A program made the translations under genes and the position numbers. A stretch of DNA of 64,000 nucleotides. Origin: Leucobacter exalbidus (GTDB taxonomy: Bacteria > Actinomycetota > Actinomycetes > Actinomycetales > Microbacteriaceae). Under the pieces are notes generated by a model. That model had not been told where the DNA came from, did not search any database, and worked only from the letters and a program-made list of their open reading frames with translations. This document shows positions 52,304 to 62,660 of this stretch, piece after piece (positions within the stretch are counted from its first letter, which is position 1; every line of letters starts with the position of its first letter). The DNA lies in NCBI RefSeq assembly GCF_017834145.1, contig NZ_JAFIDA010000001.1, positions 682,001 through 746,000 of the forward strand, written 5' to 3'.

Positions 52304-53818
52304 CTACTGAGCGGCGCGCTCCAGCACGAGTTCACGCACGCGGGCCGCGTCGGCCTGGCCGCGCATTGCCTTCATAACTGAACCGATGACTGCGCCGGCG
52401 GCCTGCACCTTGCCGTCGCGAATCTTTGCGAGCACGTCGGGCTGCTGCGCGAGTGCCGCGTCGATGGCCTCGATGAGGGGGCCGTCGTCAGACACGATCG
52501 CGAGACCGCGAGCCTCGACGATCTCGGCGGCGGTACCTTCGCCGTCGATGACGCCCTGAATGACCTGGCGTGCCAGCTTGTCGTTGAGGGTGCCAGCGTC
52601 GACCAGTTCAACAACCGACACGATCTGTGCGGGCGTGATGAGGTCGGTCGGCTGAGCCGAGCGCTCGTTCGCGATACGAGCGATCTCGCCCGTCCACCAC
52701 TTACGCGCGGTCTGAGCGGGAACGCCCGCAGCAACCGTCGCTTCGATGGCCGACACGAGGCCCGCATTGACGACGTCCTGGAACTCGAGTGCCGAGAACT
52801 TCCAGTCTGCCTTCAGACGACGGGTACGCAGCGTCGGGTGCTCGGGCAGCGTCGCGCGCAGCTCTTCCACCAGTTCACGCGAGGGCGTGAGCGGCGCAAG
52901 ATCAGGCTCGGGGAAGTAACGGTAGTCATCGGCGTCGCTCTTGGGGCGACCCGGTGAGGTCTCACCCGTGTCTTCGTGCCAGTGGCGCGTTTCCTGCGTG
53001 ATGGTGCCACCATTGTGCAGAATTTCTGCCTGGCGCTGAATCTCGAAGCGCACCGCACGCTCGATTGAACGCAGTGAGTTCACGTTCTTGGTTTCGGTGC
53101 GTGTGCCGAGCACACTCATGCCGGCATCTTCGTTGCCGCGCGGGCGCAGCGACACGTTCGCATCACAGCGAATGTTGCCGCGTTCCATGCGGGCGTCAGA
53201 GATGCCGAGCGCAACGACCATTTCACGGATGACCGCGACGTAGGCCGAAGCAATCTCGGGAGTGTCGGCCTCGCCACCAAAGATGGGGCGGGTCACGATC
53301 TCGACGAGGGGCACACCCGCGCGGTTGTAATCAACGAGCGAGTACTCGGCTCCCTGAATGCGACCGGTTGAGCCACCAACGTGGTTCAGCTTGCCGGCGT
53401 CCTCTTCCATGTGTGCGCGCTCAATGGGCACGTGCACCACGCGACCCGAGGTGAGCTCGATCTCTACCGAGCCATCGTGCGCAATCGGATCATCAAACTG
53501 CGAGATCTGATAGTTCTTCGCCATGTCGGGGTAGAAGTAGTTCTTGCGTGCGAAGCCCGAGACCTCGGCAATTTCGCACCCCAGCGCGAGACCCAAACGA
53601 ATCGAGTAGCGCACGGCCTCGTGGTTCACCACGGGCAGTGAGCCGGGCAGACCGAGGCACACCGGCGTGAGGTTCGTGTTCGGCTCAGCACCAAAGGTGT
53701 TGGGGGCCGAAGAGAACATCTTCGTCTTCGTGTTCAGCTCAATGTGCACCTCAAGCCCGATAACGGGCTCGTAACGCTCAAGGGCTTCCTCGTAGCTCAT
53801 CAGCTTTGTCTTCGCCAT
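52304..53818 (-). CDS. gatB: Aspartyl/glutamyl-tRNA amidotransferase subunit B
   Basis: A 504-residue GatB with the conserved start YEPVIGLEVHIELNTKTKMF, the PVCLGLPGSLPVVN segment, and the C-terminal YqeY-like helical domain. With GatA and GatC it amidates Glu-tRNA(Gln) and Asp-tRNA(Asn). ATG at 53818 overlaps the gatA stop by 1 nt. It is the last gene of the gatC-gatA-gatB operon. Confidence 0.97.
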   Translation of the reverse strand: MAKTKLMSYEEALERYEPVIGLEVHIELNTKTKMFSSAPNTFGAEPNTNLTPVCLGLPGSLPVVNHEAVRYSIRLGLALGCEIAEVSGFARKNYFYPDMAKNYQISQFDDPIAHDGSVEIELTSGRVVHVPIERAHMEEDAGKLNHVGGSTGRIQGAEYSLVDYNRAGVPLVEIVTRPIFGGEADTPEIASAYVAVIREMVVALGISDARMERGNIRCDANVSLRPRGNEDAGMSVLGTRTETKNVNSLRSIERAVRFEIQRQAEILHNGGTITQETRHWHEDTGETSPGRPKSDADDYRYFPEPDLAPLTPSRELVEELRATLPEHPTLRTRRLKADWKFSALEFQDVVNAGLVSAIEATVAAGVPAQTARKWWTGEIARIANERSAQPTDLITPAQIVSVVELVDAGTLNDKLARQVIQGVIDGEGTAAEIVEARGLAIVSDDGPLIEAIDAALAQQPDVLAKIRDGKVQAAGAVIGSVMKAMRGQADAARVRELVLERAAQ

Positions 53819-55353
53819 TAGTTCGCTGCCTTTCGCGCCAAGCTACCTGCAAGGGAGGGGGCCTGTGCCCAGAACGGAGATCCATCGCGGTTCGCAACGA
53901 GCTGCTCAATGGCGGCGCCCGCGCGGTACAGACGCGCATCTTCGTAGGCCGGAGCCATGAGCTGCAGGCCGACGGGAAGCCCGTCTTCTGCGGCGGTGCC
54001 GATCGGCAGGCTGAGGCCGGGCAGGCCCGCGAGGTTTGCGGGAATGGTGGTGGCGTCGTTCAGGTAGTCCTGCATCGGGTCGCCGCCGTGCGTGCCGAGC
54101 TTCCACGCGGTGGTGGGAGCGGTGGGCGACGCGATGACGTCAACCTGCTCGAATGCTGCGGCGAAGTCACGCTGAATCAGCGTGCGTACCTTCTGCGCGC
54201 TGCCGTAGTAGGCGTCGTAGTAGCCGGCCGAGAGTGCGTACGTCCCGAGGATGATGCGGCGCTTTACCTCGGGGCCGAAGCCTGCCGCGCGCGTCTCGCT
54301 CATCACGTTCTCGACGGTGCCGCCCCCTGCGGGGTTCACGCGCATGCCGAAGCGCACCGAGTCGTACTTCGCGAGGTTACTCGAAGCCTCAGCGGGCAAG
54401 ATCAAGTAGTACGCGGCCACGGCGTACTCAAAGTGGGGGGCGTCGATCTCAACGATCTCGGCGCCCGCTGCGGTGAGCTCAGCGAGCGTCTCTTCGAAGC
54501 GCGCCTTCACACCAGGCTGAACGCCCTCGAGCATCAGCTGCTTGACGACGCCAACGCGCAGGCCCTTCAGCGATGCCGGATCAGCGCCACCTCGTGCCGC
54601 GGCGGCCATTGACGGCCACGCGAAGTCGAGTGAGGTGGAGTCGTGGTGGTCGTGACCGGCGATCACGTCGTGCAGCAGCGCGGTGTCGAGCACGGTACGC
54701 GCGCACGGGCCGATCTGGTCGAGCGACGATGCGAGCGCGATGGCGCCGTAGCGGCTGACTCCACCGTAAGTGGGCTTGGCGCCCACGGTGCCGGTGAGCG
54801 CTGCGGGCTGACGAATCGAGCCGCCCGTGTCGCTGCCGAGCGCCAACGGTGACTGGAACGCTGCCACGGCTGCGGCAGAGCCGCCGCCCGAGCCGCCGGG
54901 CACCCGGTCGGTGTCCCACGGGTTGCGCGTGGGGCCGTAAGCCGAGTTCTCCGTGGCCGAGCCCATTGCGAACTCGTCCATGTTGGTCTTACCGATCGAC
55001 ACGAGGCCGGCGGCGCGAGCCTTGGCAACGGCGGTGGCGTCGAACGGCGACCGGTAACCCTCAAGAATCTTGGAGCCCGAGGTGGAGGGCATGTCGGTGG
55101 TAACCAACACGTCCTTGACCGCGAGGGGCACACCGGCGAGCTCGCCCAGCGTTTCGCCAGCGGCACGGCGCGCGTCAATCGCGCGGGCCGCAGCGATGGA
55201 GGCCTCTTCGTTGGTCGCGAGGAACGCGTTCAGCGTGCCGTCGACGGCTGCGATCTGCTCGAGGTGCGCACGGGTGGCCTCTTCTGAGGAAACCTCGCGG
55301 GCCGCAAGCTTGACAGCAAGCTCGGCCGCGGTCAGTGTAATCAATTCACTCAT
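53818..55353 (-). CDS. gatA: Glutamyl-tRNA(Gln) amidotransferase subunit A
   Basis: A 511-residue amidase-signature enzyme. The catalytic Lys is in [13 protein letters not shown] near residue 80 and the Ser-rich segment is [20 protein letters not shown] and [13 protein letters not shown] near residues 155-180. It releases ammonia from glutamine for the transamidation. ATG at 55353 follows AGGAGGAG; a longer frame upstream is not GatA-like. It lies 10 bp after gatC. Confidence 0.97.
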   Translation of the reverse strand: MSELITLTAAELAVKLAAREVSSEEATRAHLEQIAAVDGTLNAFLATNEEASIAAARAIDARRAAGETLGELAGVPLAVKDVLVTTDMPSTSGSKILEGYRSPFDATAVAKARAAGLVSIGKTNMDEFAMGSATENSAYGPTRNPWDTDRVPGGSGGGSAAAVAAFQSPLALGSDTGGSIRQPAALTGTVGAKPTYGGVSRYGAIALASSLDQIGPCARTVLDTALLHDVIAGHDHHDSTSLDFAWPSMAAAARGGADPASLKGLRVGVVKQLMLEGVQPGVKARFEETLAELTAAGAEIVEIDAPHFEYAVAAYYLILPAEASSNLAKYDSVRFGMRVNPAGGGTVENVMSETRAAGFGPEVKRRIILGTYALSAGYYDAYYGSAQKVRTLIQRDFAAAFEQVDVIASPTAPTTAWKLGTHGGDPMQDYLNDATTIPANLAGLPGLSLPIGTAAEDGLPVGLQLMAPAYEDARLYRAGAAIEQLVANRDGSPFWAQAPSLAGSLARKAAN

Positions 55354-55363
55354 GGCTCTCCTC

Positions 55364-55687
55364 CTACTGCTCTTCGCCGAGAATTGAGGAGACGCGGAAC
55401 ATGCCGTCGAACTCCTCGGGCGCGTTGGCGAGCGCTTCTTCACGGGTCAACTGGTCAGCGATCACGTCGGCGCGCGTCACATTGTTCAGCGGAATCGGGT
55501 GGCTCGTGGCGGGCACATCGGCGCCGGCCACTTCGCTAACCTTGGCAATATTCGTGAGGATCGACCCGAGGTCGCTCGTAAGCGAGGCGACCTCGGTGTC
55601 GGTGAGGGCGATCCGGGCGAGACCCGCGAGATGCTGCACGGCCTCAACCGTGATCTCGCTGCTCGCGCCCACTGGCGTTTCAGGCAT
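55364..55687 (-). CDS. gatC: Aspartyl/glutamyl-tRNA amidotransferase subunit C
   Basis: A 107-residue Gat[21 protein letters not shown] near residue 17, [20 protein letters not shown] near residue 48 and a C-terminal [12 protein letters not shown]. It stabilises GatA against GatB. It is the first gene of the operon. Confidence 0.95.
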   Translation of the reverse strand: MPETPVGASSEITVEAVQHLAGLARIALTDTEVASLTSDLGSILTNIAKVSEVAGADVPATSHPIPLNNVTRADVIADQLTREEALANAPEEFDGMFRVSSILGEEQ

Positions 55688-55774
55688 GCTGCTCCATCGT
55701 TACGTCGGAACTCAAAGGGTTCATTGAACCCCCCTATCCTATCGACCGACGGTGAAGTTCACCTTGGCTAGTGA

Positions 55775-56485
55775 TCAGGAGGGTTCGCCCGCGCGTGTAC
55801 CGTCCTGCTGCCACAGCCCCGAGCACCCCCGGCGGTGGCTCGAGATCAAATGCACATCCACGATGCCCAGCGCCGCCATCAGCGCATACATTGTGGTGGG
55901 CCCGACATATGAAAACCCGAGCCGCTTCAGTTCTTTGGCCAGCTGCGCAGATTCTTTCGACCGCGACGGCACTCCCGCCTCGGTCACCGGAGCGGGTGAG
56001 GTATCGGGCATCGCGCTCCACACAATGTCGGCCAAGGTGGTGCCGCGCTCGTGCAGCGCGAGAGTGGCGCGGGCGTTTGAAATGGTGGCGAGAATCTTGC
56101 CACGGTTGCGCACGATACCCGGGTTGTCCATCAGCTCGGCGACCTCAGCGTCACCAAACTTCGCGATCTCGCGCACGTCGAACTGGCGAAACGCTTGCCG
56201 AAATGCCTCGCGTTTACGCAAAATGATGAGCCACGACAGCCCCGATTGAAACGCCTCGAGACTCATCCGTTCAAAGACCCCGGCCTCGGTGGTGACCGGC
56301 ATCCCCCATTCGGTGTCGTAATAGGCCTGCAGAAGCGGGTCAGTTTCGGCCCAGGCGGCGCGCACCGGGCCGGTGCTGTTTTGCGCGGGTGCTGCGGTTG
56401 CTTCTGTTACTGCGGTTTTTCCTGTTACAGCGGTTTTTCCTGTTACAGCGGTTTCTCCTGCTACTGCGGTTTCCATGACAGCCAT
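55775..56485 (-). CDS. tag: DNA-3-methyladenine glycosylase I with altered zinc site
   Basis: A 236-residue Tag homologue. The first 38 residues are a repeated TAVTGK-type low-complexity segment. The catalytic Glu77 is in SLEAFQSGLSWLIILRKREA. Of the four zinc ligands of E. coli Tag, the C-terminal pair remains (His217 and Cys221, SSHRRGC), but the N-terminal Cys is Ala43 (VRAAW) and the His is Tyr56 (AYYDTEWG). So the zinc snap is probably absent. It excises 3-methyladenine from DNA. ATG at 56485 follows GGGGG by 9 nt. Confidence 0.9.
   Translation of the reverse strand: MAVMETAVAGETAVTGKTAVTGKTAVTEATAAPAQNSTGPVRAAWAETDPLLQAYYDTEWGMPVTTEAGVFERMSLEAFQSGLSWLIILRKREAFRQAFRQFDVREIAKFGDAEVAELMDNPGIVRNRGKILATISNARATLALHERGTTLADIVWSAMPDTSPAPVTEAGVPSRSKESAQLAKELKRLGFSYVGPTTMYALMAALGIVDVHLISSHRRGCSGLWQQDGTRAGEPS
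56403..56474 (-). repeat. Four in-frame 18-bp repeats at the tag N-terminus
   Basis: Four 18-bp units (two nearly identical, two with three changes) encode the repeated TAVxGx segment directly after the start of tag. Loss or gain of units would keep the frame. Confidence 0.88.
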
Positions 56486-56618
56486 TGTCAGTTTCCCCCT
56501 GATCTATGAATTCGCGAGTGACCACGAATCCCACTCAGCGTAGCCACCCGGCGCGGGCGTGTGGGGTGCAGCACGCAATCTGTGGACAACTTCACGTATT
56601 CGGCGGCCCGGCCGCCAG

Positions 56619-56646
56619 GTGGACGGCCCGCACACGGGCCGTCCAC
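56619..56646 (-). terminator. Hairpin terminator after ligA
   Basis: GTGGACGGCCCG pairs perfectly with CGGGCCGTCCAC across CACA, 50 bp past the ligA stop. The rest of 56486-56696 holds the tag promoter region and no gene. Confidence 0.78.
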
Positions 56647-56696
56647 GCGGCGTCGAAGCTCGTCAACGAGCTCGGGTGAGTACTACCGAGCCAGCA

Positions 56697-59060
<2,364 letters not shown>

Positions 59061-59123
59061 TCAAGTGTAGAAGCGTGGCATCACCCCGCCACCCTTCGAC
59101 ACGATTGCGCGGCGAGTTTACAG

Positions 59124-60290
59124 TTATGCGGCGTGCACGAGCTCGTCGGCGGCAACCGCCCGGTCGATCGTGAACTGGCCCAAGACGCGCGTGCCGATGT
59201 AGATCACCGCGGTTTGGCCCGGGGCCACCCCGATCAGCGGTTCGGCGTGCTCGAGGTCAATGTCGATCACGATCTCGTGGGTGGCATCGACGCGGTGCTC
59301 CTCGGTGCGCTCAGCCTCAATGATCGGCTCGAGTCTGGCGAAAGCGGGTACGGGGTCTGCGTGGGCGCGAATCTGCACCTCGCAGGCGAACCGCTGGGCA
59401 ACATCGAACCCGGGCTCGCCGGCCCAGCTGTAGCGACCGCCGGCGATGCGTGTAATCTCGAGGCTTTCCTTCGGCCCGACCACAACCTGGTTCGACACCG
59501 GGCGAATCGACAGCACGAAGCGGGGCTTGCCGTCGGCGGCGGGGGTGCCCAGCGACAGGCCGCGGCGCTGACCTACGGTGTAGCCGTGCGCACCGTCGTG
59601 GCGACCGAGCACCTGCCCGCCAGCATCGACGATGTCACCGGGCGTGCGATCGACGTGGTCTGAGAGCCAGCCGCGCGTGTCGCCGTCAGGGATGAAACAA
59701 ATGTCGTGGCTGTCTGGTTTCTGCGCGACCTGCAAACCGCGCTCGGCGGCCTCGGCACGAATCAACTGTTTTGACGGCGTATCGCCGAGGGGAAAGTAGC
59801 AGTGCGCGAGCTGTTTCTCGGTGAGCACACCGAGCACATACGACTGATCTTTCGCCCACGCGCTCGCGCGGTGCAGCTCGGGGCCGTGTGCGCCCGGCTC
59901 AAGCATCGCGTAGTGACCGGTCGCGACAGCGTCAAAGCCGAGCGCGATCGCCTTATCAAGCAGCGCCTGAAACTTGATCTTTTCGTTGCAGCGCATACAC
60001 GGATTGGGGGTGCGCCCCGCCGCGTACTCGGCGACGAAGTCATCCACCACGTCTTCTTTGAAGCGCTCGCTCAGATCCCACACGTAGAAGGGGATCTCGA
60101 GCAGGTTCGCTGCACGCCGCGCATCCATCGCGTCTTCAACGGTGCAGCAACCGCGAGATCCCGTGCGAATTGTGCCGGGCATGCGGCTCAGTGCCAGGTG
60201 CACACCAACAACTTCGTGCCCTGCTTCGACGGCCCGCGCCGCCGCCACTGCGGAGTCAACGCCACCGCTCATAGCCGCCAAGATTTTCAT
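59124..60290 (-). CDS. mnmA: tRNA-specific 2-thiouridylase MnmA
   Basis: A 388-residue PP-loop enzyme: [20 protein letters not shown] near residue 5, the two catalytic cysteines Cys98 ([12 protein letters not shown]) and Cys198 ([12 protein letters not shown]), and [13 protein letters not shown] near residue 235. It makes 2-thiouridine at the wobble position of Lys, Glu and Gln tRNAs. The cysteine desulfurase encoded 65 bp upstream probably supplies the sulfur. Confidence 0.96.
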   Translation of the reverse strand: MKILAAMSGGVDSAVAAARAVEAGHEVVGVHLALSRMPGTIRTGSRGCCTVEDAMDARRAANLLEIPFYVWDLSERFKEDVVDDFVAEYAAGRTPNPCMRCNEKIKFQALLDKAIALGFDAVATGHYAMLEPGAHGPELHRASAWAKDQSYVLGVLTEKQLAHCYFPLGDTPSKQLIRAEAAERGLQVAQKPDSHDICFIPDGDTRGWLSDHVDRTPGDIVDAGGQVLGRHDGAHGYTVGQRRGLSLGTPAADGKPRFVLSIRPVSNQVVVGPKESLEITRIAGGRYSWAGEPGFDVAQRFACEVQIRAHADPVPAFARLEPIIEAERTEEHRVDATHEIVIDIDLEHAEPLIGVAPGQTAVIYIGTRVLGQFTIDRAVAADELVHAA

Positions 60291-60323
60291 CAGGACAGTC
60301 TACCCGCGCAACATCCATACAAA

Positions 60324-60354
60324 CCGTGTGCGCGCTGCTGTAGCGCGCACACGG
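60324..60354 (-). terminator. Hairpin between the desulfurase gene and mnmA
   Basis: A perfect 13-bp stem (CCGTGTGCGCGCT and complement) with a 5-nt loop lies directly at the desulfurase stop, so mnmA may have a partly independent transcript. Confidence 0.75.
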
Positions 60355-60355
60355 G

Positions 60356-61534
60356 CTATGACAGCCCGGCTACGCGGGCTCGCGAGATCGCGGCGGGCAG
60401 CGCGGCAAGCAGCGCATCGACCTCGGCGGCTTGGCTATCGGGGCCGAGCGTGAATCGCAGCGCACCGGCCGCATCACCCTCGGGCACCCCCATCGCCAAC
60501 AGCACGTGCGAGATTTCGTGCACCCCGGCCTGGCAGGCCGATCCGACCGATGCCGAGACGCCCGCGGCGTCGAGCAAGAACACGAGCGAGTCGCCCTGGC
60601 ACCCGGGAAAGGTGAAGTGCGCGTTGCCGGACAGCCGCGGCGTGCGCTCTGGCCCGCGCAGCACGGCCTCGGGGGCAATCGCGCGCACTCCGGCGATGAG
60701 CCGGTCGCGCAGCTCACGGGTGCGTGCGACGCACTCCGCCCGCGGCGTGCCGTCTTCTTCGACCACGAGGGCGAGGGCGGCCGCAAAAGCGACGGCGCCC
60801 GCGACATCTTGCGATCCGGATCGCGCCCGCTGTTGCGTGCCGCCGTGCAGCAGCGGGTCAGCGACCGTGCGCCGCCCCAGTACGAGCGCGCCGATTCCCA
60901 CGGGGCCACCAATTTTGTGGGCCGAGACGCTCAGCGCCGCCGCACCGCTTGCGGCAAAGTCAATGCGCTCTTGCCCGAGCGCGGCCACCGCGTCGACGTG
61001 CACGGGGATGCCAAATTCGCGGGCGACCGTGCACAGCTCGGCCACTGGCTGCACCGTGCCGACCTCATTATTGGCCCACATCAGGGTCACGAGCGCGATG
61101 CGCTCGGCCCCGGTCGCCACGATCGCGGCGTGCAACGCAGCGGGCTGGATGCGGCCCGCGTTATCGATGGGCACCTCTACCAGATGCGCGCCCTGGGTCG
61201 CTTCCAGCCACTGCGCAGCCTCGAAGGTCGCGTGATGCTCCCCCGCGGCGACGAGAACGACCGGGCCTGATCCCGCGCGCTGACGCGCCCAGAACATGCC
61301 CTTGATGGCCAGGTTGATGGATTCGGTGCCGCCGCCGGTGAGGATCGTTTCTGCGCGATCGCACCCGAGCGCCGCGGCGATCTGGTCGCGCGCGGTCTCG
61401 AGCGTCTCGCTCGCGACCTGACCGTGCTGGTGCGTGGAGGCCGGGTTACCGACCACCCCCAGCGCGTCGAGGTACGCCTCACGCACCTCGCGCGGCATCG
61501 GCGAGGTGGCAGCGTGGTCGAGGTAGGCCCGCAC
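60356..61534 (-). CDS. Cysteine desulfurase, NifS/IscS family
   Basis: A 392-residue PLP enzyme. The PLP Lys207 is in LSVSAHKIGGPVGIGALVLG, the active-site Cys334 in GSACQAGVHEI, and the N-terminus is AYLDHAATSPMP. At the usual PLP-contact position of HVDAVQ, the protein has HVDAVAALGQ, so the conserved Gln is Ala. It transfers sulfur from cysteine to an acceptor, probably MnmA encoded next. GTG at 61534 is 3 bp after the stop of the thioredoxin/TPR gene. Confidence 0.93.
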   Translation of the reverse strand: MRAYLDHAATSPMPREVREAYLDALGVVGNPASTHQHGQVASETLETARDQIAAALGCDRAETILTGGGTESINLAIKGMFWARQRAGSGPVVLVAAGEHHATFEAAQWLEATQGAHLVEVPIDNAGRIQPAALHAAIVATGAERIALVTLMWANNEVGTVQPVAELCTVAREFGIPVHVDAVAALGQERIDFAASGAAALSVSAHKIGGPVGIGALVLGRRTVADPLLHGGTQQRARSGSQDVAGAVAFAAALALVVEEDGTPRAECVARTRELRDRLIAGVRAIAPEAVLRGPERTPRLSGNAHFTFPGCQGDSLVFLLDAAGVSASVGSACQAGVHEISHVLLAMGVPEGDAAGALRFTLGPDSQAAEVDALLAALPAAISRARVAGLS

Positions 61535-61537
61535 GGA

Positions 61538-62521
61538 TTAGTACAGCAGGTTGGCGAGCTGGCCGCGGGCCGCAATGACCCGCGGGTCTGCGACGCCGAC
61601 GACCTCGAACAGTTCGAGCAGGCGCTCACGAATGATCGCGCGACCATCGGCGTCTTGCACGACGAACAGGTCGAGGAGACGCAAAAAGGCATCCTCAATG
61701 TGGCCGCCTGACACGTCGAGGTCGGCGACGCGCAGCTGCGCTTCAACGTCGGTCGGGTTCAGCCCGGCCTGCGTGCGCACCTCGTCGATGCTGACGCCCT
61801 GCAGCCGGTATAGCAACCGCACCTGCACGAGGGCCGCGCGTGCTTCGAGATCGGCGGGGGCCTTGGTGAGCACGCGCTCCCACTCGGCGATGGCCGATTC
61901 GAAGTCGCCGCGTTCGGCAGCGTCAACGGCCACGCGGTGAGCTTCAGGGATCTGCGGGGCCGCGGGCTCTGCCGGGCCCTGATCAATCGGCGCCTGCGAA
62001 TCGGGGGCGCTCACACGACCGGTGATCCCCTGCTGAGCCGAAAGCTCGAGCAACTGGCCAAAGATATCGCGAATCTGCGCCTCGGGCATGGCACCCTGAA
62101 GCAGCGGCACGGGGCGACCGCCCACGAGCGCCACCACGGTGGGGATGGAGCGTGCCTGGAACGCCTGCACGATGCCAGGGTTTGCGTCGACGTCTACCTT
62201 GCCGAGCATCAGCTGGCCGCCCAGCTCGCGGGTGAGCTTTTCGAGGACGGGGCCAAGCGTCTTGCTTGGCTCGCTCGACGCGGCCCACAGCTCGATCACG
62301 ACGGGCACGACCGCAGACAGCTGAGCGACCTGCTCGAATGTGGCGTCGGTCACATCAACGATCAGTGACGGCACGTCAACAGTCTGGTGCCCGCCGGCCG
62401 GGGCAGCCGGGGCAGCGCCGCCGGGCTGACCCTGCTGCGCCGCTTGCGCCTGGTGGCGTGCGGCGAGGTGGCTGAGGTCAACGCCACCTGCGGGAATTCG
62501 TGCTGGCATCGGGTTACTCAT
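61538..62521 (-). CDS. Thioredoxin-fold/TPR protein without active-site cysteines (CnoX-like)
   Basis: A 327-residue protein. The thioredoxin fold spans about 50-160 (VVPVVIELWAASSEPSKTLG), where the usual WCGPC reads WAASSEP, so no redox cysteines remain. The tail (about 185-327) consists of helical TPR-like repeats (GDFESAIAEWERVLTKAPAD, then EDAFLRLLDLFV). This matches the CnoX/YbbN chaperone-holdase architecture. It is cotranscribed with the desulfurase. ATG at 62521 follows GGAGG by 8 nt. Confidence 0.9.
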   Translation of the reverse strand: MSNPMPARIPAGGVDLSHLAARHQAQAAQQGQPGGAAPAAPAGGHQTVDVPSLIVDVTDATFEQVAQLSAVVPVVIELWAASSEPSKTLGPVLEKLTRELGGQLMLGKVDVDANPGIVQAFQARSIPTVVALVGGRPVPLLQGAMPEAQIRDIFGQLLELSAQQGITGRVSAPDSQAPIDQGPAEPAAPQIPEAHRVAVDAAERGDFESAIAEWERVLTKAPADLEARAALVQVRLLYRLQGVSIDEVRTQAGLNPTDVEAQLRVADLDVSGGHIEDAFLRLLDLFVVQDADGRAIIRERLLELFEVVGVADPRVIAARGQLANLLY

Positions 62522-62610
62522 CGTTACATCCTCCACATAATTCGTTCAGATTCGTTGCACCTGGGCCGTCGTGCCCGCGTGCCGGGGTGGTGTAGCCCCA
62601 ATACACGGCT

Positions 62611-62659
62611 GCGCATCGGTGCCATGCCTCTGAGCGCGGAAGGCCTAGCACCGATGCGC
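62611..62659 (-). terminator. Hairpin after the right-edge membrane protein gene
   Basis: GCGCATCGGTGC and GCACCGATGCGC are perfect complements across a 25-nt interior, directly after the stop of the gene at 62661. Confidence 0.65.
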
Positions 62660-62660
62660 G

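Noticed and set aside
59802-61235. 477-codon open frame antisense to mnmA and the desulfurase
   Set aside because: It is low-complexity Arg/Ala/Pro/Ser sequence opposite two well-supported genes.
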